From contig NZ_JAFIEU010000016.1 in the NCBI RefSeq assembly GCF_020832325.1, positions 1-54,557 on the forward strand: a stretch of DNA of 54,557 nt, read 5' to 3'. Under the pieces are notes generated by a model. That model searched no databases, was not told the origin of the DNA, and was given only the letters and a program-made list of their open reading frames with translations. Every line of letters starts with the position of its first letter. Within the stretch, counting starts at the first letter, position 1. This DNA comes from Lunatimonas sp. GTDB taxonomy: Bacteria > Bacteroidota > Bacteroidia > Cytophagales > Cyclobacteriaceae. This document shows, in pieces, positions 7,474-16,520 of this stretch. The position numbers and the translations under genes are program-made.

Positions 7474-9924
7474 ATGAAAATATTAAAATTTGGCGGTTCA
7501 TCCATCGGTGATATAGACAGAATTAAAAACGTCCTCAGCATTGTTAGCAAGGAAAAGGAAAAAGGCGACATTGCCGTGGTTTTTTCTGCGTTCGGAGGGG
7601 TGACGGAGGACCTGTTGCGCTGTGCTGGGCTGGCCAAAAACAATGACCCAGGCTATCAGCCCTTGTTGTTGGCCATGGAAAAGCGCCATATGCAGCTGGT
7701 AAAACAGCTTATTCCCGTGCAACGGCAGTCATCTGTGCTTACCTACGTCAAGGTTCGATTCAATGAGTTGGAGGATCTTTTTCACGGAATCTACCTAATA
7801 AAGGAGTTTTCTGCCCGCACGTCCGATTATGTGGTCAGCTTTGGGGAGCGTATTTCTGCCTATATTCTGGCAGAAGCCCTCCGGGAAAAGTCCATGGATA
7901 CGGTGTTCCTGGATGCAAGGGAGGTAATTCGGACAAACGATCACTTCGGCAATGCAAAGGTAAATTTTCCCACCACCAATCAGCTCATCTGGGATGCTTA
8001 CACAAAAAATAAGGGAAAACTGCTTTCAATCACCGGATTCGTGGCTTCTACCGACAAGGGTGAAACCACTACGCTGGGGAGAAGCGGGTCAGATTATACG
8101 GCGGCGATTTTTGCCGCGGCACTGAAGGCGGATTCCTTGGAAATATGGACCGATGTGTCCGGTGTAATGACCGCAGACCCCAAGCTGGTGTACTCAGCGA
8201 TTACCATTCCTCAGTTAAGTTATAGCGAGGCGATGGAGCTTTCCCATTTTGGAGCAAAGGTCGTTTTTCCGGCCACGATGCAGCCTGCGATGCGTCGGAG
8301 GATTCCCATCTACATCAAAAACACCTTTGATCCGGCAAACTCCGGAACGCTGATCTGCGAAGAAACCGAAAACAATAAGCTGATTAAAGGGATTTCTTCC
8401 CTCAGCCACATTTCGTTGCTCAATGTACAGGGCTCCGGTCTGGTCGAAGTGGTGGGAGTGAGTAGCCGCGTTTTTGGCGCATTGGCCCGTTCGGAGGTAA
8501 ATGTGATCTTGATCTCTCAGGCTTCTTCAGAGCACAGCATCTGTATCGCGATCAAATCATCCGACGCGGAGAAGGCCAAAGCGGTATTGGAGCAGGAATT
8601 TCATTATGAGATCATCGCCGGTGAAATGGATACTGTAGCGGTGGTACCTAACATGGCAGTCATTGCGGTGGTTGGGGAAAATATGAAGCATCATCCCGGT
8701 GCCAGCGGCAGGCTGTTTCAGGCGCTGGGCCGAAATAACATTAACGTGTCTGCCATAGCACAGGGAAGTTCCGAGTTGAATATTTCAGCTGTGATCAAAC
8801 AGACAGATTTGCAAAAGGGGTTGAACGCCCTGCACGAAGCGTTTTTCCTCGCAGACAACAAAGTGTTGCACGTCTTTCTGGTAGGTGTGGGTTTGATCGG
8901 CAAGGCCTTGATCAAAATGATCAACAACCAACTGTCCAAGCTGCAGTCGGATTATATGCTGGATATCAAAATACACGGTTTGGCCAATTCCCGGTACATG
9001 GCTTTTGACGAAGATGGCTTTGACCTCTCCCAAAACCCAGTCCCCTCCGAAAAGGACCTCCCCATGGATTTGAGTGTGTTTCTGAACACCATGAACAGCA
9101 TGAATTTTTCCAATTCGGTACTCGTGGACTGTACAGCGAGTCAGGAAGTGGCCGACAGTTATCAGCGAGTGCTGGAATCGAAGGTGGCCGTGGTTACGCC
9201 CAACAAAAAGGCTAACTCGGGAACCTTGGAGAAATACAAAGAATTGAAAAAGCTTTCGGGTCAACGAAACATCAAGTTTCTGTACGAAACCAATGTGGCT
9301 GCGGGTTTACCCGTGATCAATACCCTACAAGACCTTATTCTGAGTGGAGATAGGGTAATCCGGATCGAGGGGGTACTGAGCGGGTCCATGAATTTTATTT
9401 TTAGTGAGCTCAGCAAGGGAATTCCATTTAGTGAGGTGGTAGCCAATGCCAAGGCAAAAGGCTACACCGAGCCAGATCCGAGGGATGATTTAAGTGGGAT
9501 GGATGTGGCGCGAAAAATCCTGATCCTCGGTAGAGAAGCAGAGCAGGAGCTGCACTTTGAAGATGTTACGGTGCAGAGCATGGTACCCGACGACTGCGTC
9601 CACACCAAGTCGGTGGAGGAGTTTATGCAAAAGCTACGTGCCCACGATGACCATTTCAAGGAATTGTTGGAAGAAGCAAACCGAAAGGGGGAAAAGTTGC
9701 GGTTTATGGCGGTATTGGAAAATGGGAAGGCATCGGTTGGGCTGCGTTCAGTAGATGCGAGCCATCCCTTTTACTCTTTGGTAGGCAGCGATAATATGAT
9801 CCTATTTACCACCGAGCGTTACCACGAATTTCCGATGATCATACGGGGTCCCGGAGCGGGTGCCGATGTGACGGCCGCGGGAGTTTTTGCAGACATCATT
9901 CGATTAGGTAACTATTCCCGATAA
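7474..9924 (+). CDS. thrA: bifunctional aspartate kinase/homoserine dehydrogenase I
   Basis: Catalyses the first and third steps of the threonine branch: aspartate to aspartyl-phosphate, and aspartate semialdehyde to homoserine. The 816-aa length is that of fused ThrA. The aspartokinase domain starts at residue 1 (MKILKFGGSS) with the GRSGSDYTAA segment near residue 205. Two ACT-type regulatory segments follow (about 310-460). The NAD(P)-binding start of homoserine dehydrogenase (FLVGVGLIGKALI) is near residue 465, with the catalytic region GYTEPDPRDDLSGMDVARK further on. It is the first gene of thrABC and probably threonine-inhibited, as in the family. The stop is 2 bp before thrB. Confidence 0.97.
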   Translation: MKILKFGGSSIGDIDRIKNVLSIVSKEKEKGDIAVVFSAFGGVTEDLLRCAGLAKNNDPGYQPLLLAMEKRHMQLVKQLIPVQRQSSVLTYVKVRFNELEDLFHGIYLIKEFSARTSDYVVSFGERISAYILAEALREKSMDTVFLDAREVIRTNDHFGNAKVNFPTTNQLIWDAYTKNKGKLLSITGFVASTDKGETTTLGRSGSDYTAAIFAAALKADSLEIWTDVSGVMTADPKLVYSAITIPQLSYSEAMELSHFGAKVVFPATMQPAMRRRIPIYIKNTFDPANSGTLICEETENNKLIKGISSLSHISLLNVQGSGLVEVVGVSSRVFGALARSEVNVILISQASSEHSICIAIKSSDAEKAKAVLEQEFHYEIIAGEMDTVAVVPNMAVIAVVGENMKHHPGASGRLFQALGRNNINVSAIAQGSSELNISAVIKQTDLQKGLNALHEAFFLADNKVLHVFLVGVGLIGKALIKMINNQLSKLQSDYMLDIKIHGLANSRYMAFDEDGFDLSQNPVPSEKDLPMDLSVFLNTMNSMNFSNSVLVDCTASQEVADSYQRVLESKVAVVTPNKKANSGTLEKYKELKKLSGQRNIKFLYETNVAAGLPVINTLQDLILSGDRVIRIEGVLSGSMNFIFSELSKGIPFSEVVANAKAKGYTEPDPRDDLSGMDVARKILILGREAEQELHFEDVTVQSMVPDDCVHTKSVEEFMQKLRAHDDHFKELLEEANRKGEKLRFMAVLENGKASVGLRSVDASHPFYSLVGSDNMILFTTERYHEFPMIIRGPGAGADVTAAGVFADIIRLGNYSR

Positions 9925-9926
9925 AA

Positions 9927-10877
9927 ATGGAAATGAAGAAAGTAACCGCCTTTGCGCCAGCTACGGTAGCCAATGTGTCCTGTGGCTTCGATATCTTGGG
10001 TTTTGCCGTAGACAGCCTTGGCGATAAGGTAACGGTAAGCCTCAATGAGCTAAACGAAATCCGGGTTACACGCATTGAAGGGGATAACGGGAAGCTTCCC
10101 TATGAGATTGACAAAAATACCTGTGGGGTAGCGGTCAACGCCATGCTTCAAGCAATGGGTTACAAAGGTGGTGTTGACATCGAATTGTACAAAGGACTGC
10201 CTTTGGGAAGCGGGATGGGATCCAGTGCGGCTTCGGCTGTGGCGGCCTTGGTTGCCACGAACCGACTGCTGGGCAACCCCTTTGAAAAGTCTGCGTTATT
10301 GCCCTTTGCGATTGAGTCAGAGCGGGTAGCCTGCGGGGCCGGTCACGCAGACAACGTCTCCCCAGCATTGCTCGGAGGCTTTGTGCTGATTCGAGACTAC
10401 CACCCTTTGGATGTTATTCCGCTCAACGTACCCAGAGGATTATACTGCACATTGGTACATCCCCATTTGGTGTTGAACACGGCTGACTCGCGAAGTGTAT
10501 TGAAGCAGCATGTATCTTTAAAAGATGCCACCACCCAATCGGGTAATATTGCTGGCCTAGTGGCCGGACTTTACCAGGAGGATATGGCGCTTATTAGCCG
10601 ATCCTTGAATGATGTCATTGCAGAACCCTCCCGATCAATTCTTATCCCTGGATACGATGAAATGAAGGAGGCCATTAAAACTGCAGGAGCATTGGGCTGC
10701 GGTATCTCCGGGTCAGGTCCCACGCTGTTTATCCTTTCTCCTACCGAAGAGATCGCCTGGGAAGTCAGCAGAAGATCTCAGGAAGCGTACGACAAGGTCG
10801 GCTTGGAGATCGATGTGTACGTTTCAGCCATTAACACCCGTGGCGCCTACGTCATTGAAGAGAAAAAATTAACCTAA
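9927..10877 (+). CDS. thrB: homoserine kinase
   Basis: GHMP-family kinase that phosphorylates homoserine to O-phosphohomoserine in the cytoplasm. The 316-aa product contains the ATP-binding loop PLGSGMGSSAASA (residues 92-104), the N-terminal FAPATVANVSCGFDILG motif and the C-terminal GCGISGSGPTLF motif. Only 2 bp separate it from thrA, which implies translational coupling. A second in-frame ATG two codons downstream could also serve as start. Confidence 0.97.
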   Translation: MEMKKVTAFAPATVANVSCGFDILGFAVDSLGDKVTVSLNELNEIRVTRIEGDNGKLPYEIDKNTCGVAVNAMLQAMGYKGGVDIELYKGLPLGSGMGSSAASAVAALVATNRLLGNPFEKSALLPFAIESERVACGAGHADNVSPALLGGFVLIRDYHPLDVIPLNVPRGLYCTLVHPHLVLNTADSRSVLKQHVSLKDATTQSGNIAGLVAGLYQEDMALISRSLNDVIAEPSRSILIPGYDEMKEAIKTAGALGCGISGSGPTLFILSPTEEIAWEVSRRSQEAYDKVGLEIDVYVSAINTRGAYVIEEKKLT

Positions 10878-10911
10878 TACGCAGATCGCCTCTCTGCGAA
10901 TCTCATGTAGC

Positions 10912-12210
10912 ATGAAGTATTTCAGTACCAACGATAGATCACACACCGTAACCCTTCGAGAAGCGGTCATTCAAGGCTTGGCGCCAGATCAGGGACTCTA
11001 CATGCCGGAATCCATTCCGGTTATCCCTTCGACTCTTATTACCCGTATGAGGAACATGTCTTTTCGGGAGATTGGCTATGAAGTGATTGGGGCCTTATTT
11101 TCTGAGGATTTATCCGAGGAGCAAATGAAGGACTTGGTAGATCATACCCTGCAGTTTGATGCTCCTTTGGTACAGGTCGAGGAGCATGTGTTTAGCTTGG
11201 AGCTGTTTCACGGACCCACGTTGGCTTTTAAAGACTTTGGGGCCAGATTCTGCTCCAAGCTGATGAGTTTGTTGCTGGATAAGCAGCAGGTCAAGGTGTT
11301 GGTAGCAACCTCGGGTGATACCGGCAGTGCCGTTGCCAATGGGTTTTTTGGTGTCGAAGGTGTGGAGGTGATCATATTGTACCCTTCGGGAAAGGTGAGC
11401 GAATTGCAGGAGAAGCAGTTTACCACGTTGGGAGGTAATGTGATAGCCTTGGAGGTAGAGGGCGTGTTTGACGATTGTCAGCGAATGGTGAAGGAGGCCT
11501 TCCTCGACCCTGCGCTGAAGGGTAAAATGCTGCTTACCTCTGCAAACTCCATTAACATCGCGAGGTGGATTCCACAATGCCTTTATTATTTTTACGCAGT
11601 TTCCAGATTGCCCGAAGGCCACGGCAAAGTTGCCTTTTCGGTACCGAGCGGTAATTTTGGTAATATCGCTGCGGGTATGCTGGCAGAACGGGCCGGCTTG
11701 CCCATAGATGCTTTTGTAGCCGCTACCAACATCAATAAAGTGGTGCCGGAATACCTGGAGGGAGAGCCTTTCGCTCCAAAGCAGTCTATCCAAACGATTA
11801 GCAACAGCATGGACGTGGGTAATCCCAGTAACTTTTACCGGTTGCTGGCTTTATATGGTGGCGATGAGGCGTTGCTTCGGGATAAAGTGAAGGGGTATTT
11901 TTATTCAGATAGCCAAACCAGAGAAGTCATGAAGGCTGTGAAACAATCCACGGGCTACATCATGGATCCCCACGGTGCAGTGGCCTACTTGGGTCTGAAG
12001 GACTTCATGTCCTCCCAAAAGGAAGCCTACGAGGGTATATTTCTGGAGACTGCCCATCCGGGCAAATTTCGGGACGTGGTGGAGGCTACGCTAGACGAAA
12101 CCTTGGATATGCCGCAGCGGCTGATGGATTTTATGAAAGGCGAGAAAAGGGCCATTCCCTTGGAAAATGACTACCAGGCCTTTCGGCAGTTTCTGCTACA
12201 GTCTGTCTAG
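10912..12210 (+). CDS. thrC: threonine synthase
   Basis: PLP-dependent enzyme that converts O-phosphohomoserine to threonine, the last step of the pathway. The 432-aa protein has the fold-type II signature with the PLP lysine Lys107 in GPTLAFKDFGARF and the cofactor-binding SGDTGSAVANGF and SGNFGNI loops. It is the third gene of thrABC, 34 bp behind thrB, and is convergent with ohrR, 39 bp away. Confidence 0.97.
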   Translation: MKYFSTNDRSHTVTLREAVIQGLAPDQGLYMPESIPVIPSTLITRMRNMSFREIGYEVIGALFSEDLSEEQMKDLVDHTLQFDAPLVQVEEHVFSLELFHGPTLAFKDFGARFCSKLMSLLLDKQQVKVLVATSGDTGSAVANGFFGVEGVEVIILYPSGKVSELQEKQFTTLGGNVIALEVEGVFDDCQRMVKEAFLDPALKGKMLLTSANSINIARWIPQCLYYFYAVSRLPEGHGKVAFSVPSGNFGNIAAGMLAERAGLPIDAFVAATNINKVVPEYLEGEPFAPKQSIQTISNSMDVGNPSNFYRLLALYGGDEALLRDKVKGYFYSDSQTREVMKAVKQSTGYIMDPHGAVAYLGLKDFMSSQKEAYEGIFLETAHPGKFRDVVEATLDETLDMPQRLMDFMKGEKRAIPLENDYQAFRQFLLQSV

Positions 12211-12249
12211 ACCCATTTCCGATTAGATTGCTGAGATATCCCTATATGC

Positions 12250-12690
12250 TCATCCGCGGTTTAGGCGAATGAACGTGTCCAGGATGCTTTTCAACATAGT
12301 TAAATCTTCCGGTTTCATATGGCCTTGTTGGACGGATTGGAGAAGCTTTTCAGGGATTGGTAAGGCGGCCTGCTTGGCCAGTTTACCGGAATCCGTCAAG
12401 CTGATAATCACCTGTCGTTCGTCTTTTTGAGATCGTGCCCGATGAATGAATCCTTTCTGTTCCAGTCGTTTTAGTAGCGGGGTCAGTGTGCTGCTTTCGA
12501 GGAGAAGACATTCTCCGAGTTCTGTAACTTTTTGGCGGTCCTTTTCCCACAGCAATAGCAACACCAAGTATTGCGGATAGGTAACCTCCAACTCCTCAAG
12601 CAGGGGCTGGTAGTGTTTGGTGATCAGTCTGGATGCCGCATAAAGCGGAAAGCAGATCTGATTTTCGAGTTTTAGCACGTCGTCATTCAT
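12250..12690 (-). CDS. ohrR: MarR-family organic-peroxide sensor (OhrR type)
   Basis: A 146-aa winged-helix repressor. Cys13 in the LENQICFPLY context and the YPQYLVLLLLWE helix match OhrR. In that family this N-terminal cysteine is oxidised by organic hydroperoxides, which releases the DNA. The wing region (RSQKDERQVIISLTDSGK) is normal. Unlike typical ohr-ohrR pairs, the neighbour only 9 bp upstream on the same strand is a DoxX/glutathione-peroxidase fusion, so the likely target is that operon itself. The target is inference; the family assignment is strong. Confidence 0.88.
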   Translation of the reverse strand: MNDDVLKLENQICFPLYAASRLITKHYQPLLEELEVTYPQYLVLLLLWEKDRQKVTELGECLLLESSTLTPLLKRLEQKGFIHRARSQKDERQVIISLTDSGKLAKQAALPIPEKLLQSVQQGHMKPEDLTMLKSILDTFIRLNRG

Positions 12691-12699
12691 GGGATGAAT

Positions 12700-13629
12700 T
12701 TAAAGCAGATCTTTAATAAAAGCTTCAATTTGTTCAGGACTGGTAGTGGGAGCAAAGCGCTTCACGGGATTACCCTGGCGGTCTATCAGGAATTTTGTAA
12801 AGTTCCACTTGATATCATCGGTAAATAGACCGCCCAATGACTGCTTGAGATAGACAAATACCGGATGGGTGTTTTTCCCGTTTACTTGCACCTTGCTCAT
12901 TAGCCGGAAGGTGACTCCAAAATTAACGCTGCAGGTTTCGGATATATTTTTGTCTGTGCCCGGTTCTTGATTGGCGAATTGGTTACTTGGAAAGCCCAAT
13001 ACCACCAATCCACTCGTTTGGTAGGCCTGGTGCAACTTTTCCAACCCGTCGAATTGAGGAGCGAGGCCACATTTGGTCGCTGTATTCACGATCAATACCA
13101 CTTTGCCCTTGTATTGGTCCATTTTGACGGAAAAACCCTGAATGTCTGTAGCCTCCAGGTCATAGAACCTTGTCCCGTTAAGCTCTTGCGAATTCCTGCT
13201 TCGGTCAAACAGAACCTTGAGCGCGCCCGTAGACCAAAGCGCCCAAAGCACAAGGGTCGGCTGAAAAAATAAGCGAATCAAACGTGCCTGATCCGTATTC
13301 AGGCCAAAGGCGTCCGTACCGTTTATGTATTGGGCGATGTTACCCGGAAAAATTAGTACAAAAAAGGCGGCTAACGCCAAACCAGCCCAAACCCTATGCC
13401 TTTTCCAAAAGATCATAGCCAAGCCAAGAGTTAACTCTGCAATCCCGGAAAGAATTACCACCAAGTCCTTGCTCCATGGTATCCAATGGGGTACCTGTGC
13501 TTGAAATTCTTCCCGTTGAAATGTGAAATGGCCGATGGCCGCAAGGATCATGAAGGAGCCAAGTAACACTCGGAGAATTTTCTGAAGTACATTGGTTTCA
13601 ACGTATGGATTGGATATATATCGTATCAT
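12700..13629 (-). CDS. DoxX-like membrane domain fused to glutathione peroxidase
   Basis: A 309-aa two-part protein. Residues 1-140 form a DoxX-like domain with four hydrophobic segments (about 20-35, 55-75, 80-100, 118-138). Residues 150-309 form a thioredoxin-fold glutathione peroxidase with peroxidatic Cys187 (NTATKCGLAPQF), Gln217 (FPSNQF), a possible resolving Cys233 and Trp275-Asn276 (KWNFTKF). The GPx part would reduce hydroperoxides, using thioredoxin or another thiol in Cys-type enzymes. The fusion tethers it to the inner membrane, where lipid peroxides arise. It is cotranscribed with and probably controlled by the adjacent OhrR-type regulator. Confidence 0.92.
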   Translation of the reverse strand: MIRYISNPYVETNVLQKILRVLLGSFMILAAIGHFTFQREEFQAQVPHWIPWSKDLVVILSGIAELTLGLAMIFWKRHRVWAGLALAAFFVLIFPGNIAQYINGTDAFGLNTDQARLIRLFFQPTLVLWALWSTGALKVLFDRSRNSQELNGTRFYDLEATDIQGFSVKMDQYKGKVVLIVNTATKCGLAPQFDGLEKLHQAYQTSGLVVLGFPSNQFANQEPGTDKNISETCSVNFGVTFRLMSKVQVNGKNTHPVFVYLKQSLGGLFTDDIKWNFTKFLIDRQGNPVKRFAPTTSPEQIEAFIKDLL

Positions 13630-13634
13630 ATTAT

Positions 13635-13646
13635 ATCGTAAACGAT
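13635..13646. promoter_or_regulatory. candidate operator palindrome upstream of the DoxX-GPx gene
   Basis: A perfect inverted repeat ATCGT-AA-ACGAT lies 6 bp upstream of the start codon at 13629, in an AT-rich stretch with further ATCGTA copies next to it (13620-13626). Its position would suit autoregulation by the OhrR-type repressor. It is short, and binding is only inferred. Confidence 0.3.
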
Positions 13647-13810
13647 GTAAATTTATTTTGGTTCAAATTATTTATAAACCGGTCCGTATTTTCCGGTTTA
13701 GGTTCCTACGGTTTCCGATCGCCGCGCTTTATTGTACTTTTTAATCCGGAGCAGGGGGTAAGTGATCCGAAATGCCTAAATTCGTCCTTCAAACAATTTA
13801 AACCTACGCC

Positions 13811-14776
13811 ATGAAATCGATATGCTTCCTTATTGCAACCTGCCTGCTTAGCTATGGTACCCTTCAGGCACAGACCTGGTCCACGTTAAATCCTGTCAAT
13901 ACGTGTACGGAGAGGCATGAATGTGCTGCCGCTGCAATCGGTGACAAACTGTACCTGCTAGGAGGAAGGGGGATGAAACCCGTCGAAGCCTTTGACCCCA
14001 ACACCAACCGATGGGAGAAGAAGGGGACAGCGCCTTTTGAAATGCACCATTTTCAAGCCGTACCTTATAAAGGCAAAATCTATGTTATAGGTGCATTTAC
14101 TGGGGGGTATCCCCATGAAACGCCCGTTTCTCATGTTTATATCTACGACCCCTCATCAGATACCTGGAGCCAAGGGGACGAAATCCCTGCCGATCGCAGA
14201 AGAGGTGCTGCGGGTGTGGCGGTGTATCAGGACAAATTTTATGTATTGGGGGGTGCCGAGGATGGCCATTGGGCTGACAACCGGGAGTATCTGGATGAAT
14301 ACGACCCGCAAACCGGCAAGTGGACCAAGCTCGCGGATATGCCCCGCGTTAGGGACCATTTCCAAGCGGTGGTTTTAGATGACAGACTGTATGCAGTTGG
14401 CGGAAGAAGGTCTTTTGCCAAAGAAGGGCATGGGTTTGAGCTCACTTTTGCGGAAGTGGATGTATATGATTTCCAAACGAAAAAGTGGGAAACTCTCCCT
14501 GCGGATTTTAACTTGCCAACTGAACGCGCCGGCAACTCTGCGGTAAATTATGGCAATGGATTTATCGTGGTAGGAGGGGAGAGTGACCATCAGGTTGCTG
14601 CCCACGACGAAGTAGAATATTTTGAGCCAGGCAAAGGGTGGAAGTTATTGAACCGCTTAGAGAGAGGCAGGCATGGGATGCAGGTGGTTCCCCTAGGCGG
14701 CAAGTTTTATGTAGCCGCCGGTTGTGGCAATCGGGGAGGCAATCCGGAATTGAATAGCATTGAAGTACTTAATTAG
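13811..14776 (+). CDS. secreted kelch-repeat beta-propeller protein
   Basis: A 321-aa protein with a signal peptide (ending at about residue 20, TLQAQTWS) and a series of about six kelch motifs, each with a GG or VGG pair followed by spaced Tyr and Trp (for example DKLYLLGGRG, GKIYVIGAFTGG, DKFYVLGGAEDG, DRLYAVGGRR, NGFIVVGGES). Kelch propellers bind ligands or sugars; function here is unknown. It is divergent from the peroxidase operon. Confidence 0.9.
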   Translation: MKSICFLIATCLLSYGTLQAQTWSTLNPVNTCTERHECAAAAIGDKLYLLGGRGMKPVEAFDPNTNRWEKKGTAPFEMHHFQAVPYKGKIYVIGAFTGGYPHETPVSHVYIYDPSSDTWSQGDEIPADRRRGAAGVAVYQDKFYVLGGAEDGHWADNREYLDEYDPQTGKWTKLADMPRVRDHFQAVVLDDRLYAVGGRRSFAKEGHGFELTFAEVDVYDFQTKKWETLPADFNLPTERAGNSAVNYGNGFIVVGGESDHQVAAHDEVEYFEPGKGWKLLNRLERGRHGMQVVPLGGKFYVAAGCGNRGGNPELNSIEVLN

Positions 14777-14791
14777 TTATTAGAGAGTAAC

Positions 14792-15712
14792 ATGGTAAAA
14801 GGAACGCACAACGCGATAGAAGACGAGCGGAATAGAGACATACGGATTTTTATCAATGGAGAGTTACTTCCAAGGCAGGACGCCAAAATTTCCGTGTTTG
14901 ATAGCGGGTACTTGGTAGGAGATGGTGTTTGGGAGGCGTTTCGGTATCACGAAGGTCAGATGCTATTTTTGGACAAACATCTGGACAGGCTTTGGCAGTC
15001 TGCCAAGGTAGTGGGTATGCATTTGCCCTTCAGCCGGGAAGCGTTGCGGGCAGACATACAGCGGACCTTGGATGCAAATGCCATGCGGGACCACGTGCAT
15101 GTGCGGGTTATGGTAACCCGGGGTATTAAGAAGACGCCGTCGCAGGATCCCCGGTTTACGATTTCCGGACCCAATGTCGTCATAGTGGCCGAACACAAGC
15201 AGGCTTCCCTTGAAAATAAAAACCGGGGGATAACGCTCTGGACCAGTACCATTCGACGTGGTTCTCCCGATTACCTCGATCCCCGTCTCAATTGCCACAG
15301 TAAACTGCACGAGGTGCAGGCATTGATACAGGCCCTAGAGGCTGGGGCGGACGAAGCCCTCATGCTGGATGTAAACGGATTTGTAGCTACCTGTAATTCT
15401 ACCAATTTCTTTATGGTCAAGGGCAGAGAAGTATGGACTTCCACTGGGCAGTATTGTATGAATGGCATCACTCGCGGGCACGTCATTGAACTTTGTGAGC
15501 GGTATGGTGTGGTATGCAGGCAAAAGGATTTTTCACTCTTTGATGTGTATGGTGCGGATGAGGCGTTCGTTACAGGGACCTTTGGAGGGCTTACCCCAGT
15601 TACGGCCATTGACGGCAAATCGATTGGAGAAGGGTCTTTTGGTCCGTTGACCAAGCAGTTGAGCGAGTGGTACGAGGGGATGATACAGGAGGAAATCAAG
15701 CGACAATCATGA
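14792..15712 (+). CDS. class IV PLP aminotransferase (branched-chain/D-amino acid type)
   Basis: A 306-aa fold-type IV aminotransferase. The PLP lysine is Lys171 (LNCHSKLHEV). FDSGYLVGDGVWEAFR near residue 37-51 and the cofactor-binding segments ATCNSTNFF and FVTGTFGGLTPV are intact. The family includes IlvE, D-amino-acid transaminase and 4-amino-4-deoxychorismate lyase. I cannot choose among them. Its stop codon overlaps the start of the sulfotransferase-like gene (ATGA), so the two act in a coupled unit. Confidence 0.9.
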   Translation: MVKGTHNAIEDERNRDIRIFINGELLPRQDAKISVFDSGYLVGDGVWEAFRYHEGQMLFLDKHLDRLWQSAKVVGMHLPFSREALRADIQRTLDANAMRDHVHVRVMVTRGIKKTPSQDPRFTISGPNVVIVAEHKQASLENKNRGITLWTSTIRRGSPDYLDPRLNCHSKLHEVQALIQALEAGADEALMLDVNGFVATCNSTNFFMVKGREVWTSTGQYCMNGITRGHVIELCERYGVVCRQKDFSLFDVYGADEAFVTGTFGGLTPVTAIDGKSIGEGSFGPLTKQLSEWYEGMIQEEIKRQS

Positions 15713-16440
15713 GTCACATACAGGTTACGAAGCGGATATTTGTCTGGTCTGGACCCAGAAATATCTCCACCGCGCTCATGTATGCGTTTGCGCAGCGTAC
15801 GGATACCCGTGTTTTTGACGAGCCCTTGTATGGGTATTATCTGGCACACAGCCCCGCAAAGGAATACCATCCGGGTACGGACGATATCCTGCGAACCATG
15901 GAGCATGACGGTGGCCGGGTGATCCGGGCCATGTTGGACAATCAGGAGAAGCCGGTGCTTTTTTTCAAAAATATGTGTCACCACCTGTTGGATCTGGACC
16001 GAACGTTTATGAGGGAAGGGTTCAATGTGATCCTTACCCGTGAACCAAAGGAAATGCTGTCTTCCTTTCGTGAAGTGATTGAAAAGCCGGCCATGCACGA
16101 TGTAGGCTATCAGGCACAGGTAGAGTTGCTGGATTATTTTCGAAAAGAATCGCTTCCTTTTGTGGTGGTGGATTCCAAAGACCTTTTGATGAATCCGGCG
16201 GACTATTTGGACCGTCTCTGTCAGCGAATTGGGATTCCTTTTGAGGCGGGTATGCTTTCATGGGAAGCAGGGCCACGAAAGGAGGACGGTATTTGGGCTC
16301 CCTATTGGTATGCAAACGTACACCGTTCCACTGGGTTTGCCCCCTATAGACCCAAGGATATTCCTTTTCCACCTAGCCTAGAACCTCTTTTGGCAGCTTG
16401 TCAGCCACTTTACGAAGAGTTGATGCGCTATAAATTGTAA
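15709..16440 (+). CDS. sulfotransferase-like P-loop protein
   Basis: A 243-aa protein starting at the ATG that overlaps the aminotransferase stop; the longer frame from 15667 lies inside the upstream gene. The N-terminal VWSGPRNISTALMYAF resembles the PAPS 5'-phosphosulfate loop of sulfotransferases, and ILTREPKEMLSSF resembles the 3'-phosphate-binding segment. The second half is less conserved and the substrate is unknown. The tight coupling to a class IV aminotransferase suggests joint modification of one amine or amino-acid metabolite. Confidence 0.8.
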   Translation: MSHIQVTKRIFVWSGPRNISTALMYAFAQRTDTRVFDEPLYGYYLAHSPAKEYHPGTDDILRTMEHDGGRVIRAMLDNQEKPVLFFKNMCHHLLDLDRTFMREGFNVILTREPKEMLSSFREVIEKPAMHDVGYQAQVELLDYFRKESLPFVVVDSKDLLMNPADYLDRLCQRIGIPFEAGMLSWEAGPRKEDGIWAPYWYANVHRSTGFAPYRPKDIPFPPSLEPLLAACQPLYEELMRYKL

Positions 16441-16493
16441 GCCTTGGCCGCGGCAGTTGGCAGCTGGTTCTTTATGGATTGATTCGAATTCCT

Positions 16494-16520
16494 AACACCC
16501 ACGAGCTTGGGTGTTTTTTT
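16494..16520 (+). terminator. rho-independent terminator after the sulfotransferase-like gene
   Basis: Perfect 8-bp stem AACACCCA/TGGGTGTT with loop CGAGCT, running straight into a T-tract (16514-16520). It closes the kelch/aminotransferase/sulfotransferase run. Confidence 0.9.

Noticed and set aside
8785-9264. Long antisense frame inside thrA, and similar long frames opposite thrC, susD and the aminotransferase genes
   Set aside because: Shadow frames of strongly supported genes in GC-balanced sequence; no start or domain support.
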